From positions 124,001 to 188,000 of the forward strand of contig NZ_NITZ01000004.1 of assembly GCF_002632615.1 (NCBI RefSeq): DNA of 64,000 bases, given 5' to 3'. This document shows positions 9,089-17,763 of this stretch, in pieces. Position 1 is the stretch's first letter, and each line of letters opens with the position of its first letter. The notes beneath the pieces were generated by a model that searched no databases, had not been told where the DNA came from, and saw only the letters and a list, made by a program, of their open reading frames with translations. This stretch comes from Xenorhabdus miraniensis (GTDB lineage Bacteria; Pseudomonadota; Gammaproteobacteria; Enterobacterales; Enterobacteriaceae). The position numbers were made by a program, and so were the translations under genes.

Positions 9089-10459
9089 ATGGCAGCACCA
9101 CGTTCGGTTCTTGAACTTATAGGGAATACACCGTTACTCGAACTTACACATCTGGATACAGGTCCATGCCAGTTGTTTATTAAGCTGGAAAACCAAAATC
9201 CAGGTGGTTCGATTAAAGATCGTGTTGCGCTTTCAATGATTGAGCAGGCCGAAAAGCAGGGGTTATTGAAGCCGGGAGGCACTATCATTGAGGCTACGGC
9301 GGGGAATACTGGTATCGGTCTGGCATTAGTCGCTGCGATGAAAGGCTATAAATTGATTTTAGTCGTGCCTGATAAGATGAGCAGGGAAAAAATTTATCAC
9401 CTGCGTGCTCTGGGAACGGATGTGCGCCTGACTCGCTCTGATGTGGGAAAAGGGCATCCTGAGTATTATCAGGATTACGCGCTGCGCCTATCGAAAGAAA
9501 TCAGCGGAGCTTATTATATCGATCAATTCAATAATCCTGCGAATTCATCCGCTCATGTTGCAACGACCGGCCCTGAAATCTGGCAGCAGATGGAACAAAA
9601 TGTCGATGCTGTAGTCGTTGGTGTCGGTTCCGGTGGTACGCTGGGAGGCCTGAGCCAGTATTTTAAGGAAGTCTCTCCTCAGACTGAGTTTGTCCTTGCC
9701 GATCCTAAAGGCTCCATTCTTGTCGATTATGTTGAACATGGTCATTATAACGAAGCCGGCAGTTGGTTTGTGGAAGGTATTGGGGAGGATTTTGTCCCAC
9801 CTCTTGGCGATTTTTCTATGGTTAATTATGCCTATAGCATTACTGATGCAGAGGCATTTTCTAGTGCGCGGGATTTATTACTGACAGAAGGCATTTTGGC
9901 CGGCTCCTCTTCGGGGACATTGCTGGCTGCGGCACTGCGCTATTGTCGTGCTCAGACAACGCCGAAACGCGTGGTCACGCTTGCTTGTGACAGCGGTAAT
10001 AAATATTTGTCTAAGATGTTTAATGATTACTGGTTATTGGAGCAGGGCTTACGATCACAGCCAAAAGAAAATAACTTAAGTGATTACATCACCTATCGTT
10101 ACCGGGATGGTGCGACGGTTTCAGTTTCACCGCAAGATACTTTGCAAATTGCTTATGGCCGTATGCGCCTTTATGACATCTCACAGTTACCCGTAATCGA
10201 AAACGAACAGGTCGTTGGTATTATTGATGAATGGGATCTCATGAATACGATTCAGGCCAATTTCCACAACTTCTCTCTGCCTGTGACTCAAGCAATGACC
10301 AGCCAGATTCAGACACTTCATAAAAAAGCATCATTGGAGCAGTTAATTGCTACTTTTGATGCCGGTCATGTGGCTTTGATTGTTGATGATGGCAATCAAT
10401 TCCTCGGCCTTGTAACTCGTACTGATGTGCTGAATACATGGCGTCAACAACTCAATTGA
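9089..10459 (+). CDS. cbs: cystathionine beta-synthase
   Basis: This PLP enzyme condenses homocysteine with serine to cystathionine, the first step of reverse transsulfuration (methionine to cysteine). The 456-residue protein has an N-terminal cysteine-synthase fold, with the PLP lysine in GGSIKDR (Lys43), the substrate loop EATAGNTG and the phosphate-binding glycine loop GVGSGGTLGG. From about residue 335 it carries a C-terminal pair of CBS domains, which separates it from CysK/CysM, O-acetylserine sulfhydrylases that lack them. The ATG follows AGAGG. The gene is immediately followed by a cystathionine lyase gene, forming an operon that supports the assignment. E. coli lacks this pathway. 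Confidence 0.9.
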   Translation: MAAPRSVLELIGNTPLLELTHLDTGPCQLFIKLENQNPGGSIKDRVALSMIEQAEKQGLLKPGGTIIEATAGNTGIGLALVAAMKGYKLILVVPDKMSREKIYHLRALGTDVRLTRSDVGKGHPEYYQDYALRLSKEISGAYYIDQFNNPANSSAHVATTGPEIWQQMEQNVDAVVVGVGSGGTLGGLSQYFKEVSPQTEFVLADPKGSILVDYVEHGHYNEAGSWFVEGIGEDFVPPLGDFSMVNYAYSITDAEAFSSARDLLLTEGILAGSSSGTLLAAALRYCRAQTTPKRVVTLACDSGNKYLSKMFNDYWLLEQGLRSQPKENNLSDYITYRYRDGATVSVSPQDTLQIAYGRMRLYDISQLPVIENEQVVGIIDEWDLMNTIQANFHNFSLPVTQAMTSQIQTLHKKASLEQLIATFDAGHVALIVDDGNQFLGLVTRTDVLNTWRQQLN

Positions 10460-10479
10460 ATTCTTTCAGGAATAAATTA

Positions 10480-11679
10480 ATGACTAAGTTTGATAAGGCT
10501 AAGCTTAATAAGACCAAGGTTAACAAAATTAAATTTGATACAAAAAGCGTTCATGCTGGCTATGTACCTGATCATACAGGAGCAGTAATGCCAGCAATCT
10601 ACGCCACCTCGACTTATGCTCAACCCGCACCTGGCGAGCATACAGGATATGAGTATTCCCGCAGTGGGAACCCGACACGTCATGCGTTGGAAAATGCAAT
10701 TGCTGAGTTGGAGAATGGCACTCGTGGTTATGCTTTTGGTTCGGGTCTGGCCGCTAGTTCGACCATTCTGGAATTGCTGGATAAAGATAGCCATATCATT
10801 GCGGTGGATGATCTTTATGGCGGTACTTATCGACTGCTGGAGAAAGTGCGTCGCCGGACGGCGGGTTTACAGGTCACTTACGTTGAAGCAGGAAATACCG
10901 CGGCTCTGGAAGCTGCGATTCAGCCCGATACTAAAATGATTTGGGTGGAAACGCCGACCAATCCATTGCTGAAATTGGCTGATTTGGCCGCTATTGCACA
11001 GATTGCCCAGCGCCACAATATTATCAGTGTTGCGGACAATACCTTCGCTTCCCCTTATATTCATCGTCCGCTTGATTTAGGGTTTGATATCGTTGTTCAC
11101 TCGGCAACCAAATACCTTAATGGTCATTCTGATGTTGTCGCTGGCCTTGCTGTGGTAGGGAACAACGCTGAATTGGCGGAGCAGGTCGCTTTCCTGCAAA
11201 ATTCCATTGGTGGCATTCTTGACCCATTCAGCAGTTTCCTTGTCCTGCGTGGTATTCGGACATTGGCGTTGCGTATGGAACGCCATATTGCCAGTGCAGA
11301 GAAGATTGCTCATTGGTTGGAACAGCAGCCGCAAGTTGAAAAAGTATACTATCCGGGCCTGATTTCCCATCCTCAGCATGAACTGGCAAAACGTCAGATG
11401 CGTGGCTTTGGCGGTATGATTTCCATTGTACTGAAAGGGGGTGAAGATTATACGCGTCAGGTCATTAAAGAATTGCAATTATTCACATTGGCGGAAAGTC
11501 TGGGTGGCGTGGAAAGCCTTGTTGGTCAGCCATTCACTATGACCCACGCATCTATTCCGTTGGAAAAACGTCTGGCAGCAGGTATCACGCCACAGTTGAT
11601 CCGCATTTCAGTGGGCATTGAGAATGCTGATGATTTGATTGCGGATTTATCTCAGGCGTTTGAAAATGCGAGTCTTTAA
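10480..11679 (+). CDS. mccB: cystathionine gamma-lyase
   Basis: This Cys/Met-metabolism PLP enzyme cleaves cystathionine to cysteine, 2-oxobutyrate and ammonia. Family motifs are GYEYSRSGNPT, AFGSGLAAS, ETPTNPLLKL, VADNTFASP and the PLP lysine in SATKYLNGHSD. The protein is about 399 residues. MetB, cystathionine gamma-synthase, is very similar. Lyase is preferred because the gene lies 20 bp after cbs, with which it makes a complete reverse transsulfuration pair. The ATG at 10480 is chosen because CAGGAA lies seven bases upstream; an upstream in-frame ATG inside cbs has no such site. The N-terminus is unusually lysine-rich. A strong terminator follows. Confidence 0.87.
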   Translation: MTKFDKAKLNKTKVNKIKFDTKSVHAGYVPDHTGAVMPAIYATSTYAQPAPGEHTGYEYSRSGNPTRHALENAIAELENGTRGYAFGSGLAASSTILELLDKDSHIIAVDDLYGGTYRLLEKVRRRTAGLQVTYVEAGNTAALEAAIQPDTKMIWVETPTNPLLKLADLAAIAQIAQRHNIISVADNTFASPYIHRPLDLGFDIVVHSATKYLNGHSDVVAGLAVVGNNAELAEQVAFLQNSIGGILDPFSSFLVLRGIRTLALRMERHIASAEKIAHWLEQQPQVEKVYYPGLISHPQHELAKRQMRGFGGMISIVLKGGEDYTRQVIKELQLFTLAESLGGVESLVGQPFTMTHASIPLEKRLAAGITPQLIRISVGIENADDLIADLSQAFENASL

Positions 11680-11711
11680 CAGACGGTAAAAATAATATAA
11701 TAAAAAACATT

Positions 11712-11746
11712 ATGCCAAACGATATCTTTTCGTTTGGCATTTTTTT
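11712..11746 (+). terminator. rho-independent terminator of cbs-mccB
   Basis: A perfect 10-bp stem (11712-11721 with 11731-11740, ATGCCAAACG/CGTTTGGCAT) is followed directly by a run of T. It closes the transsulfuration operon. Confidence 0.9.
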
Positions 11747-11954
11747 GTCTGATTAATTTATAGAGGGATCTCTTAAAAGTCGCATTTCATTTATGTGGAA
11801 AAATATCAATCTTGATAATTACTGATCTCGCATTGAGAATAAGATATATTTAATCTCAATCAGGAATATATACTCAATCGTTGACAGACGGCATGTAAAA
11901 CTTCAGCTTGAAAGAGGGTATATGGTTAAGGGTATTAAAAGAGGGTAATCAATT

Positions 11955-12461
11955 ATGGCGATTCTAGATATACTGACAATTCCGGATGAAAGGCTAAGAC
12001 AAAAATGTGTCGATGTTACTGATTTTGACAAAGTTCAGACGTTAATTGATGACATGTTGGAGACGATGTACAACACCAATAATGGTATTGGTTTGGCAGC
12101 GCCACAGGTGGGTCGGAAAGAAGCTGTTTTGATTATCGATCTTTCGCCAAACCGTGATCAACCGTTGGTTTTGATCAACCCCAGGGTTGTTGAAAAAGAA
12201 CGTCGTGTGTTGAATCAGGAAGGCTGTCTGTCGATACCGGGGTATTACGCAGATGTCGAACGGTTTGAAAGAGTGAAAGTAGAAGCATTCGATCGGCATG
12301 GTAAATCGGTTACAGTAGAGAGCGAAGATTTTTTATCGATTGTGATGCAGCATGAAATCGATCACTTACATGGCATTCTTTTCATCGATTATTTATCCCC
12401 CTTGAAGAGACAAATGGCGCTGAAAAAAGTAAAAAAATATCTCAATAGCAGGAAAAGCTAA
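11955..12461 (+). CDS. peptide deformylase (second, standalone copy)
   Basis: Peptide deformylase removes the formyl group from nascent N-terminal methionine. All three family motifs are present: GIGLAAPQVG (near 46), EGCLSIPG (near 90, with the metal-binding cysteine) and QHEIDHLHG (near 131, with the two metal-binding histidines and catalytic glutamate). Length is 168 residues, as for E. coli Def (169). The ATG follows AAGAGGG with acceptable spacing. In E. coli def is paired with fmt; here there is no fmt, so this is probably an additional copy. Extra deformylases sometimes accompany antibiotic-producing loci as resistance forms, but nothing here shows that directly. Confidence 0.92.
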   Translation: MAILDILTIPDERLRQKCVDVTDFDKVQTLIDDMLETMYNTNNGIGLAAPQVGRKEAVLIIDLSPNRDQPLVLINPRVVEKERRVLNQEGCLSIPGYYADVERFERVKVEAFDRHGKSVTVESEDFLSIVMQHEIDHLHGILFIDYLSPLKRQMALKKVKKYLNSRKS

Positions 12462-12640
12462 CAAATAGAGAATAAAAAAATAGGTGATTATTTCTTAATG
12501 GCATCGTATTTTTTCCTATTTTGGGATATCTCATTGTTATTCGATTGACTAATGATAAATATACGTAAAAAATCTTAAAATTCAGTTAACGGATAGAATT
12601 TAAATGATTTGATGTTAATGATATAGGCAGGGGAATAATT

Positions 12641-13039
12641 GTGACCGGAACAGGTGATATTGCATATTATCAACAACCTAATTTTTCCATTGAACTGAGT
12701 CTGATAGATACAACGGATGCTAAAGAGGGGACTTATTTGATGATACTGGATGCAGAGGGCATTAGAAATGCCCGGGTGCCCTCAGTTAAAGTTGGTGGTG
12801 AAATCGAATATGTTAATATTCCATCAACTGCCAGCAGCAACAAGGTTGTGTGTGCTATTTATATCAAAGATAAGGGTAATAGCAGTTACCCACTGGTTGG
12901 CACTATTTATCTTAACTATCATCCACTATCAGAACTTGTTGATATTACTACAGTAAAGATTTCTCCAGAATCTCAATTAGGCTTAAATGTAGATAGAGTG
13001 GATCGCACCAAGTTTAATTTTAAACTGAAAGCAAAATAG
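12641..13039 (+). CDS. unrecognised 132-residue protein
   Basis: I do not recognise this gene. The frame begins with GTG (MTGTGDIAYYQQ), preceded by AGGGGA at good spacing. The protein looks beta-rich, with alternating hydrophobic residues, segments such as GTYLMILDAEG and VVCAIYIKD, and a lysine-rich C-terminus. There is no signal peptide, cysteine pair or membrane segment, so it is probably cytoplasmic or exported by a leaderless route. It lies between the extra deformylase and loiP, in the block that separates speB from loiP, so it is likely accessory. Confidence 0.6.
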   Translation: MTGTGDIAYYQQPNFSIELSLIDTTDAKEGTYLMILDAEGIRNARVPSVKVGGEIEYVNIPSTASSNKVVCAIYIKDKGNSSYPLVGTIYLNYHPLSELVDITTVKISPESQLGLNVDRVDRTKFNFKLKAK

Positions 13040-13261
13040 AGAATTCAGGGGCTTTCCAGCGGGTGGTCAGTCAAAAGGCCACCAAATGATTGCATGATTT
13101 ATTTGTTATGTACCGTGGGATGAAACGATTTGGCTGTCTGTTTGCGGGTTCATCGCAATTTTCGGCAAGTGAGACTTGCGAAGGTGATTGCCATTTGGCG
13201 GGTGTGGTGCACCGACTGCCAAGCGGTGCCACTGACACCGCTACAATCTGTACAGAACTTA

Positions 13262-14014
13262 TTATTTCTTGTCTGCTGCAATACGATCACGAACGTGTTG
13301 AGCACGCTCTTTTGAAGGCGGGTGTGAATCAAACATGCTGCTTTCACCACTGCCCAGTTTAGCCAGTTTCTCGAAGCTGGTTGCTAAACCTTCAGTGTTG
13401 AGATTGCGTTTTTTCAGCAGATCATAAGATAAGTCATCAGCCTGACTTTCCTGATGCTGCGAGAACTGCGAGTTGATCAGTTTTTCACCCAGTGCTGCAA
13501 GCTGAGAATCGCTCAGCTGTGCGGCTACACCACCGGCTGATGCAGCTGCGGTACGTGCAGCAACTGTAGCATAAGCAACCTGCATTGCTTTACGGGTGTG
13601 GCCCAGTGCAACGTGACCCATTTCATGGCCCAGAACGCCTTCGACTTCATTGTCGTTCATCATGTCCATCAGACCGCTGTATACACGCACACAACCGTTA
13701 GCCATTGCCCATGCGTTCACATCATTAGTCAGATAAACTTTATAGTTAACTGGTGTACCGTTAATTTCGTTACCTAATGCTTTGGCGATTTTATTCAGAC
13801 GCTTAGTGTATTGGCTGGATGCTGGTGCAACTTTATTCTGTGCATCCATATCCTTACATGCTTGGTCAGATAACTGTTTGACATCAGAATCACTTAGTGT
13901 CGCCGCCTGGAATAATTGCATTCCGGAGTGAGCCAGCATTCCCTGATCAATATTCTTACAACCTGTCAGAATTACAGCAGAAACAGCTACTGCAACAAGA
14001 GTTTTAATTTTCAT
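13262..14014 (-). CDS. loiP: M48 family metalloprotease lipoprotein LoiP
   Basis: LoiP (YggG) is an outer-membrane lipoprotein zinc protease; the E. coli protein is linked to low-osmolarity stress and partners with BepA/YfgC-type proteases. The start at 14014 gives MKIKTLVAVAVSAVILTGC, a lipoprotein signal with lipobox LTGC. The zinc motif HEMGH is in GVLGHEMGHVALGH (near residue 135), and the third ligand is the glutamate in ESQADDLS. Length is 250 residues against 252 in E. coli. The upstream ATG at 14044 would add a polar stretch before the signal peptide and is rejected. In E. coli the gene neighbours speB; here about 8 kb of accessory genes separate them. Confidence 0.94.
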   Translation of the reverse strand: MKIKTLVAVAVSAVILTGCKNIDQGMLAHSGMQLFQAATLSDSDVKQLSDQACKDMDAQNKVAPASSQYTKRLNKIAKALGNEINGTPVNYKVYLTNDVNAWAMANGCVRVYSGLMDMMNDNEVEGVLGHEMGHVALGHTRKAMQVAYATVAARTAAASAGGVAAQLSDSQLAALGEKLINSQFSQHQESQADDLSYDLLKKRNLNTEGLATSFEKLAKLGSGESSMFDSHPPSKERAQHVRDRIAADKK

Positions 14015-14573
14015 AATGTTTTTTTTCCTTTGCAATACATGCAACTATAGTATTTTAAGAGCGTTAAAAGACTATGGATTCTGCTAAAAATAACAACAGG
14101 AATAAACTCTAATATTTATGATTATGTGAATTTGGTAACATTTTTAAAAAATAATCAAATCATAAGTAAAATAATTTAGTTTAAATTTTTTTAACAAAAA
14201 TTACTCCCTACAACACGATTACTATGATCAACTACTGCTGCAACGTGCAGGTCTTTATGTGTATCGACAGTAAAGAGACAAGCCGTCAGGCCCTTCCTGA
14301 GTCACGCGTACTGTAAGGAGAGTCCTTTTGGCGTATTCTTGTCACCGACAGATCAAAGGCAGGATACGATTTTGGTCAATCACCGTATGGGTCAGGAAAC
14401 GGAAAAAATGCCATGCACCAGAAAAATAGATTAAAAAGATCTTCGATCTATAGCATCTGACAGAGGTATTTTTATTGTCACCATAATAGAGACCCCGTTA
14501 ATTCTTCTGCCAGTTCACCTGATGATGGTGTAGATAAATATCTCACAATATTAAATTGTGAATTTCTTCGGTA
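14015..14573. other. loiP-mutH intergenic region with IS110 relic
   Basis: About 560 bp separate two minus-strand genes. It contains the loiP promoter, a short remnant of an IS110-type transposase (14191-14290) and otherwise no supported gene. The remaining 280 bp before mutH give no recognisable frame on either strand. Confidence 0.5.
14191..14290 (-). pseudogene. IS110-family transposase remnant (N-terminal piece)
   Basis: The minus strand reads TVDTHKDLHVAAVVDHSNRV, which resembles the N-terminal DEDD-domain start of IS110-family transposases (pattern xxDTHKDxHxAAVVD). An in-frame stop lies upstream and another (14191-14193) shortly downstream, so only about 33 codons remain. It is a relic with no visible ends. 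Confidence 0.65.
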
Positions 14574-15254
14574 TTACAAGAAAAAATGGCGAGCCAATAA
14601 TGGTGCCGTAAAATTTTTCTTTAAATAAAAACCTCTGGGGAGTGTCATGATGGGCTGACCATATTCTCCTATTGCTTCTGTCAGTGCCCGGCTATTAGCT
14701 GCTTTGGGGCGCAATTGTAGTACTTCACCATGACGGGCAGTAATGCTCTCAACTTTACCCAATACAATGAGATCCATGAGTTCCTCCCAATCGTGTCGCA
14801 GTAACTCTTCTTCGGTGGCATTCGGGCTCCAAAGTAACGGAGAACCCACGCGGCGTTCCGAAAGTGGAATGCTTCTTTCCCCCTCAACAGGTATCCACAA
14901 AACACGGGATAACTTACGTCTGACATGACAGTTTTCCCATGTAATACCACTGTTACCTGTTAAAGGCGCAACGCAGACAAAGGTTGTTTCCAATGGGAAG
15001 CCTTTGCTATCCACAGGGATCGTTTTTAGTTCGATACCGATATGTTCAAAATCCTGTTCAGGTTTACTGCCCGCACTTGCACCTAAATAATATTCAAGCA
15101 ACATACCGACCCAGCCTTTATCACGTTTTAAATCAGGAGGAATGGGGAGTTTTGCCTGTGCAGCAAGTTCACCCATAGAGAAACCTGCCAGAGAACGGGC
15201 GCGATCGAATAATTGTTGTTCGTTTTCAGGTGATGCCGGAGGTGTAAAGTACAT
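14574..15254 (-). CDS. mutH: DNA mismatch repair endonuclease MutH
   Basis: MutH nicks the unmethylated strand at hemimethylated GATC sites when activated by MutS and MutL. The 226-residue protein aligns along its length with E. coli MutH (229 residues). The catalytic triad of the restriction-like D-ExK fold is visible as Asp68, Glu75 and Lys77 in [15 protein letters not shown]. The C-terminal [20 protein letters not shown] segment, which contributes to DNA and MutL contacts, is conserved. Presence of mutH implies a Dam-directed repair system. rppH, its divergent E. coli neighbour, is not upstream here. Confidence 0.97.
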   Translation of the reverse strand: MYFTPPASPENEQQLFDRARSLAGFSMGELAAQAKLPIPPDLKRDKGWVGMLLEYYLGASAGSKPEQDFEHIGIELKTIPVDSKGFPLETTFVCVAPLTGNSGITWENCHVRRKLSRVLWIPVEGERSIPLSERRVGSPLLWSPNATEEELLRHDWEELMDLIVLGKVESITARHGEVLQLRPKAANSRALTEAIGEYGQPIMTLPRGFYLKKNFTAPLLARHFFL

Positions 15255-15842
15255 GTTATAAACTATATTTTTGACTGGTTAAAAAATGCTCTTGTTGATT
15301 ATTGGCGATCATTGATAGCCCATCATTATAATGATTGTTTTGATAATAGCATGATATAGAAGATCTTTTAATTTATGTTCTCTGCATTAAAAAGAGACTT
15401 GTTATGATTGTTCACCTATTCCCAGTGATAATAAACAGGATCTTACACTATGTTATCCACAGATTTATGGGATAAGTGGTAAAAAGTGAGATCACTGGTT
15501 TGATTTACAGCGCTAATGAATGATGTTTTCTACAAAAATAGGCGATTTTTGTTTAACTAAAAGGCATATCCTGTGGATAAATTCACCATTGATTGATATT
15601 TGCTCAGTGTGAGCAAATATGAAAACTTTAATGTGTGACATACCTTATAAAAAGGGGCATAAAATGTATTAACATAATGAAAAATAATGGGTATTTATTG
15701 ACGCTTATTGAGCGTTAGAAAACAGGCAATAAAAGTATACCCGCTTTACCCCTCACTTTTTCACATACATATCCACAGAAAAAGTGAATAAAATGGTTCT
15801 TGTCAGACAATAAATGTTTATAACTTTAGCTTTTCCTGTGAA
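15255..15842. other. AT-rich intergenic region with DnaA-box motifs
   Basis: Nearly 600 bp without a supported gene. It contains two exact TTATCCACA motifs in opposite orientations (15453-15461 and 15572-15580), one near match (15770-15778) and several GATC sites. It lies between mutH and the sgrR C-terminal remnant. Confidence 0.5.
15453..15580. promoter_or_regulatory. pair of consensus DnaA boxes
   Basis: TTATCCACA occurs at 15453-15461 on the plus strand and as its complement TGTGGATAA at 15572-15580. Both match the high-affinity DnaA box. Their role is unknown: no dnaA, gidA or plasmid replication gene is nearby, so a chromosome origin is not suggested. A DnaA titration or regulatory site is possible, as is chance. 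Confidence 0.4.
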
Positions 15843-16020
15843 TTATCCTTCTGGGGGCGTAAACCACGCAGATTTAAAATCAAACCAGCCAAAGGTATTC
15901 ATTTTTACCCCTCTCATGCTGCGTTGGCCTTGTAATTCGAGCCAATGATGGAATAGAGGATGCAGCCAATGTTGATCAATCATGTTTTCACACCACTCTT
16001 CGACAGATAAACCGTTTTTT
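15843..16020 (-). pseudogene. sgrR: sgrR C-terminal remnant
   Basis: The minus strand reads about 57 codons ending at TAA (15843-15845), including [20 protein letters not shown] and then [20 protein letters not shown]. This matches the extreme C-terminus of E. coli SgrR ([34 protein letters not shown]). An in-frame TAA lies immediately upstream, so no complete protein can be made. The matching N-terminal piece lies at 21944-22213 on the same strand in collinear order. The two are therefore the ends of one gene whose middle has been replaced. SgrR senses glucose-phosphate stress and activates sgrS. Confidence 0.85.
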
Positions 16021-16114
16021 CTCCATTAAAGATGGAAAGCATAAAAAAGTCTGGGGCACTTTGCTCAATTAGCAATAGAATGAGCAACTAAACATATTTA
16101 TCAGACATCTCATC

Positions 16115-16510
16115 ATGAAAGCCTATGTCGTGAAAGTCGCCCTTCGGGGTATCAGTCCTATGGTCTGGCGTCGCTTCAGGCTATCAGGCGAGACTTCTTT
16201 AGCGGCTTTTCACTATCTCATTCAGATCACTCAGGGATGGCAGAATGATCAACTGCATCAATTCCATATTTATGGTTTATGGCAAAAATTACGGCATTTC
16301 CTATTCCGGCGGGATTGCGTTTCCGGATAACCCTTACAAAATCACGCTGGATGACTTTGAATTTGATGTCGGTGATCGTTTTACTTATGAGTACAACTTT
16401 TCCGAGAACTGGCTGCACGATATCCGTATTGAAGCTATTCTTCATGCCGATGAAACGGCAACGGTCAAAGATATTCGTTCATTGATTGAGGTGATTAAGG
16501 ATATTTATCA
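16115..16510 (+). pseudogene. pRiA4b ORF-3-like protein gene, frameshifted
   Basis: The first frame reads MKAYVVKVALRGISPMVWRR and on to HQFHIYG. The continuation, KNYGISYSGGIAFPDNPYKI and on to FSENWLHDIRIEA, is in another frame. Together they give the plasmid pRiA4b ORF-3 family fold (often carried next to insertion sequences). The shift is explained by an exact 7-bp tandem duplication, TTTATGG at 16269-16275 and 16276-16282: removing one copy restores a continuous frame. Similarity ends near 16505, where an IS982 transposase tail is fused. The function of the family is not established. Confidence 0.75.
16269..16282 (+). repeat. 7-bp tandem duplication causing a frameshift
   Basis: TTTATGG is present twice in direct succession. 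Removal of one copy joins the two halves of the pRiA4b ORF-3-like frame without any other change. Confidence 0.85.
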
Positions 16511-16807
16511 CAGGCGTTATGCGATGAGTTGGAAGCGGAAGGGATCACGTTAATCACAAATGTCCGCAGTAATGTGAAAGCCAAAGCGTTATCCCTTTGG
16601 GATAAGTTGGTGTTACGAAGGCGATTTCTGATAGAGACAGTCATCGATCAACTCAAAAATATTTCTCAGATAGAGCATTTGAGGCATCGCAGTCAGCTCG
16701 GTTTTCTACTGGAAATCGCTGCTGGTCTCATTGCTTATACATTCCAACCTAAAAAACCGAGCTTGAATTTACGGGAGGCTGATATTGCTATTCTTAAACG
16801 AAGCTGA
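16511..16807 (+). mobile_element. IS982-family transposase, C-terminal remnant
   Basis: The frame reads ALCDELEAEGITLITNVRSN, continues with LWDKLVLRRRFLIETVIDQLK, and then NISQIEHLRHRS and LIAYTFQPKKPSL, ending at TGA 16805-16807. This is the C-terminal third of an IS982-family DDE transposase, including the catalytic glutamate region (RFLIETV). The N-terminal two thirds are absent, replaced by the pRiA4b ORF-3-like pseudogene. Immediately after the stop the sequence switches to an oppositely oriented ISAs1 transposase, so this is a truncated relic with no visible terminal repeats. Confidence 0.75.
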
Positions 16808-16809
16808 GG

Positions 16810-17663
16810 TTAATATAATAACGTCGTTCATCACTCTCTGATTTTCCCTGCTCTTCACGCAAGGATTCCACCACCGCGATGCCCCCCTGTATTTGCCACT
16901 GAGGATGCCGTTCCCGCAACCAATCGATATCGTTAATCAGCCACAACTGACGCTGTTCGATACGACCATGATCGCTCTCCATGCTCTGGCTCTTGGTGTG
17001 AGAAATCCCCGTAAACTCTTTCGTCAATTGGGTATCTAAAAAGAGTTTGATATTGTCATGAAACTCGCCCTGATTGCCTTTTAACGCCAGCACATAATCG
17101 GCCTTCCTCTCAACAATCTGGTCAGAGATTTTATACTGGCAGCCCATCGTGTCAATCGTGACAGTAGCACTTTCAATATCCAGCAAGACTAGCAATTTGG
17201 GGAACGCGGTAATTTCGTTCGATGTATCCGAGACTTTCACCTGACCAAAGCAGAGTTGATTCGCGACTGACCAAGCACTGACCAGGTGGAGGGTCGGCGT
17301 ACCATTGGCTTTGTCGAGCGTTCTCTACAACGTTTTGCCATCCAACGCGATAATGTCATTGGATATTTTGGCTAAGCTGTTCACCCATTGGGCAAAAGCG
17401 TGCCCAAATTCTTGGGGGACAAGTCGGTTTATCACATCGTTAAAGGTATCATGGCTGGGGATGCCATTAGGAAGATCCAGAAATTGCCGAAACCAGTCTT
17501 CTTTGGATTTACCGTACTCTTCAATGGCATTGAAGCCTTCACAACCACAGATCACGACACAAATCGCGATGGTCAGAATATCGATGAGAGCATACTGTTT
17601 AGTCCGGCTAACACGCGGATCAGTGAGGTGTCCAAAGGCATTGCTGAGGGTCGTTGCTTACAT
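16810..17663 (-). mobile_element. ISAs1-family transposase, decayed and truncated
   Basis: One continuous minus-strand frame from ATG 17663 reads through LTDPRVSRTKQYALIDILT, EGFNAIEEYGKSKEDWF, IALDGKTL, VTIDTMGCQ and DYVLALKGNQG, all typical of ISAs1-family (IS4 superfamily) transposases. It is interrupted by TAA at the second codon (17658-17660) and by TAG (17325-17327) just after DGKTL, without frame change. The C-terminal portion normally following the RYYI segment is missing, where the frame runs into the IS982 remnant near 16812. It is non-functional, with two nonsense mutations and a terminal truncation. Confidence 0.8.
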
Positions 17664-17763
17664 GACAGTTTCTACAGTTATCATTGACAGCGTACTGATG
17701 ATAAATCATAAACGACGACCAATCCTATTCTTATATACGAATACACTCAGTTAATCACGTTGG

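Noticed and set aside
13090..13362. 90-codon frame overlapping the end of loiP
   Set aside because: Overlaps the 3' end of loiP in antisense and shows no motif or plausible start signal.
15453..15580. Chromosomal origin (oriC) based on DnaA boxes
   Set aside because: None of the expected neighbours (mnmG, mioC, dnaA) is present, and there is no dense box array with 13-mers.
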